From positions 47,102,045-47,166,044 of the forward strand of contig JARZZO010000003.1 in the NCBI GenBank assembly GCA_030544215.1: 64,000 nucleotides of DNA. Reading direction: 5' to 3'. The translations under genes and the position numbers were made by a program. The stretch is from Zantedeschia hybrid cultivar. Taxonomy: Eukaryota > Streptophyta > Magnoliopsida > Alismatales > Araceae. This document shows, one piece after another, positions 63,601 through 64,000 of the stretch. The notes beneath the pieces were generated by a model that was given only the letters and a program-made list of their open reading frames with translations, searched no databases and had not been told where the DNA came from. How positions within the stretch are numbered: the stretch's first letter is position 1; every line of letters starts with the position of its first letter.

Positions 63601-64000
63601 GAGGAGGAAGAGGAGGTTGTTGAGTAACAACAGGGTGAGCCATAGGGTTCGGCTCAGCAGGCTGCACGGGTGCCTTCCCCTTCAAAATAGACTGGATGGC
63701 CTCGAACTGCTGAGGGTCTAGTCGGGAGGCAAGAACTCCCAAAGCGTTGACAAGATCCATAGGATCAGAAGATGAGGGATCATTCTGATTCATGTCCCCC
63801 TCTAGATCGGGATTAGGGATCGCATATTCATGCGGGGGAAGATCAGGATATCGATCCTGTGGATGAAAAAGAGGAGTCCGGACATTCCCATCATGTCGAA
63901 CCGGAATGGGAGCAGAATTACGGGAGGCATCAGCATCTCTCCCGTTCTCATAGTTGTAGTCCGAATCGCGAGGGGCATTAGCATCTCCCTCGTAGTTGAT
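60632..64000 (-). CDS. TatD gag-protease (open to window edge)
   Basis: An open frame runs from the right edge to 60632. The ATG at 63793 (MNQNDPSSSDP) is internal or the true start: codons upstream are open and in frame (DLPPHEYAIPNPDLEGD) and include an acidic duplication (EGDANAPRDSD, GRDADASRNS). Counting from 63793: gag core about 195-345 (FLFRRSLEGPALEWFFSLE), Gln-rich tract 404-465, CxxH knuckle CYFHRQPGHTINTC near 536, Pro-rich repeats about 660-790, protease with VDTGAS near 938 and NAILGRP near the end. Gag packages the RNA; protease matures the polyprotein. Intact until the frameshift at its end. Confidence 0.92.
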   Translation of the reverse strand: MNYEGDANAPRDSDYNYENGRDADASRNSAPIPVRHDGNVRTPLFHPQDRYPDLPPHEYAIPNPDLEGDMNQNDPSSSDPMDLVNALGVLASRLDPQQFEAIQSILKGKAPVQPAEPNPMAHPVVTQQPPLPPPYIHQAMEGLHLTSRRTGPQLSSSRQPARPQTPVYQNALGHGGSSAGPPLYCPPCPTYSRQQAYQVLPPPPPPQADMTTQALLAKMERMDEQFNNLQKMMGVKAVPEISLPSLPVFHLPPSEMPVYRKYNGTGNPFTHLKEFMYESSFWQNDKRSLAFLFRRSLEGPALEWFFSLEPSEVEDYGIVSRKFIQRYQDGVAPSLSITDLIAEKMKPDEEFVSFADRWRGLAEKVMDHLSESEQVKMLISNATPQFKLVLSLNNLTNMAELYERARYCQNAFKDATFSSVFDPHRPSRPPPRKPAVPNSPSTGPTTEGTLSHEQVSTVNNNSPQFVWNQQQYQRPLQPNQQGYRQQQNPHYQQQYQRPPQPNQNQQQLQQQPQRQQQYQPQPQQYPQQQQQQQQYQPRVPPAYHNVPPPGDYNQQRRPPGPKRAEYPALPESLADIFSALMAANALVLPREKAVWPQNADTSRYCYFHRQPGHTINTCFQFRDYIHDRNEQGGIDWEEMKKYISALKARRPQQQARPPAQAAAPPNMGIVQNPLPEHQNQNQVVPILTNSQSEAGRGQQWRVEDSSSLCSTGHVPSTAERPPRRTIHIPRPQPITITPLPTPTYHSPAPNNPLPLPTFLKPITPRTPTRPSYNPPQTNNAPLLPSRPLLRVPFPTSPATITTYPDIPLPSRPLLRVPFPTSPTAYPSTIQPSRPLIRTVPSPPSPTPSPTYQPSTPSAPSNPAVLKVSPGSSTVEEHAFRSGRIFNKVFPQSTVRDGPSQPTEEAHNEESAPGTQYDLLKHLDRTPARITILELIKRSKSHQEALMEYLQKVMVNEDVPVEKIAALLVPQGDQPSITFLTSELAPPAARSMALSITVNICKKAVDACLVDTGASINVLPPKTLELCDVPKEKWLPSPISVTAYDNPTRSPLRMVYLKVELGPVSHAEVEFHILEIDPSINAILGRPYIKTLEAIPSTNHQCLKFPYKGRIIKVTSMPLLLIP
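61430..61800 (-). repeat. Proline-rich tandem repeats in TatD gag
   Basis: Codes for repeated PSRPLLRVPFPTSP blocks and related TPSP/TYQP segments. Two copies of the block are nearly identical in DNA, indicating recent internal duplication between gag and protease. Confidence 0.7.
62398..62600 (-). repeat. Glutamine-rich tract (CAG/CAA) in TatD gag
   Basis: Mixed CAG/CAA codons give QQ-rich sequence with YQ, PQ and NQ interruptions; plus strand shows CTGCTG/TTGTTG runs. Opposite-strand frames (62260-62607, 62380-62637) are shadows of this tract. Confidence 0.75.

Larger units (their letters stand above)
51986..64000 (-). mobile_element. TatD: Tat-lineage Ty3/gypsy element, 5' end outside window
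   Basis: 3' LTR 51986-53305, then integrase, RNases H, RT, G-patch and gag-protease running to the right edge, all minus strand. Same family as TatB (near-identical domain sequences), inserted in the PMD gene of TatC. It is the deepest and so youngest insertion seen. Frameshifts near 60650, 58138 and 55850 and a few stops show it is no longer intact. Confidence 0.92.

Overview
The window is a nest of LTR retrotransposons from a flowering-plant nuclear genome. I find no host gene, tRNA, rRNA or CRISPR array. The evidence is plant-type Ty3/gypsy elements of the Tat lineage (gag-protease, G-patch, RT, two RNases H with the second of archaeal type, integrase), plant Ty1/copia elements primed from initiator tRNA-Met, and a retrotransposon-borne Plant Mobile Domain gene. 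I cannot name the species.

Layout, using working names. TatB is the oldest layer: a minus-strand Tat element cut into four visible pieces (3269-6320, 15500-17440, 28098-28945, 31482-32013). Inserted into TatB are: TatA (+; only its 3' end and 3' LTR, 1-3268); copia CopA (+, 6321-15499, 5-bp duplication agttc); copia CopB (-, 17441-28097); a solo LTR, GCL1 (28946-31481, duplication tacac); and copia CopC (+, from 32014). CopB was later hit by a solo LTR, SL1 (20854-22441, duplication cactg). It also carries a patch in which the RT core is replaced by an LTR fragment. CopC was hit by GCL2 (32267-34625, duplication actcc, same family as GCL1 but inverted) and then by Tat element TatC (+, 39309-51985). 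TatC in turn received TatD (-, 51986 to beyond the right edge). TatD is of the same family as TatB, so one family was active at both the start and the end of this nest's history.

Coding state. All elements are decayed to some degree. TatD keeps a very long open gag-protease frame, and TatC an almost complete pol. TatC and TatD each carry a nine-A run in the same codon register where the protease/G-patch frame hands over to the RT frame by -1. TatC also carries, antisense between integrase and its missing 3' LTR, a multi-exon Plant Mobile Domain gene with canonical splice sites.

The most unusual signal is non-coding. Several unrelated element families carry arrays of short spaced palindromes whose spacer length is nearly fixed within a class: N10 between CGTC-type arms (GCL1, GCL2, TatD), N6 between GGCC-type arms (TatA, TatC), and N3 between TAATCTAA-type arms (copia leaders). 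In the Tat LTRs the arrays sit 100-250 bp upstream of the TATA box. The copia leaders also hold three triloop hairpins with paired base changes between copies, and four copies of a TTGTG-N5-CACAA hairpin motif. I could not run alignments or searches, so identities are by-eye judgements.
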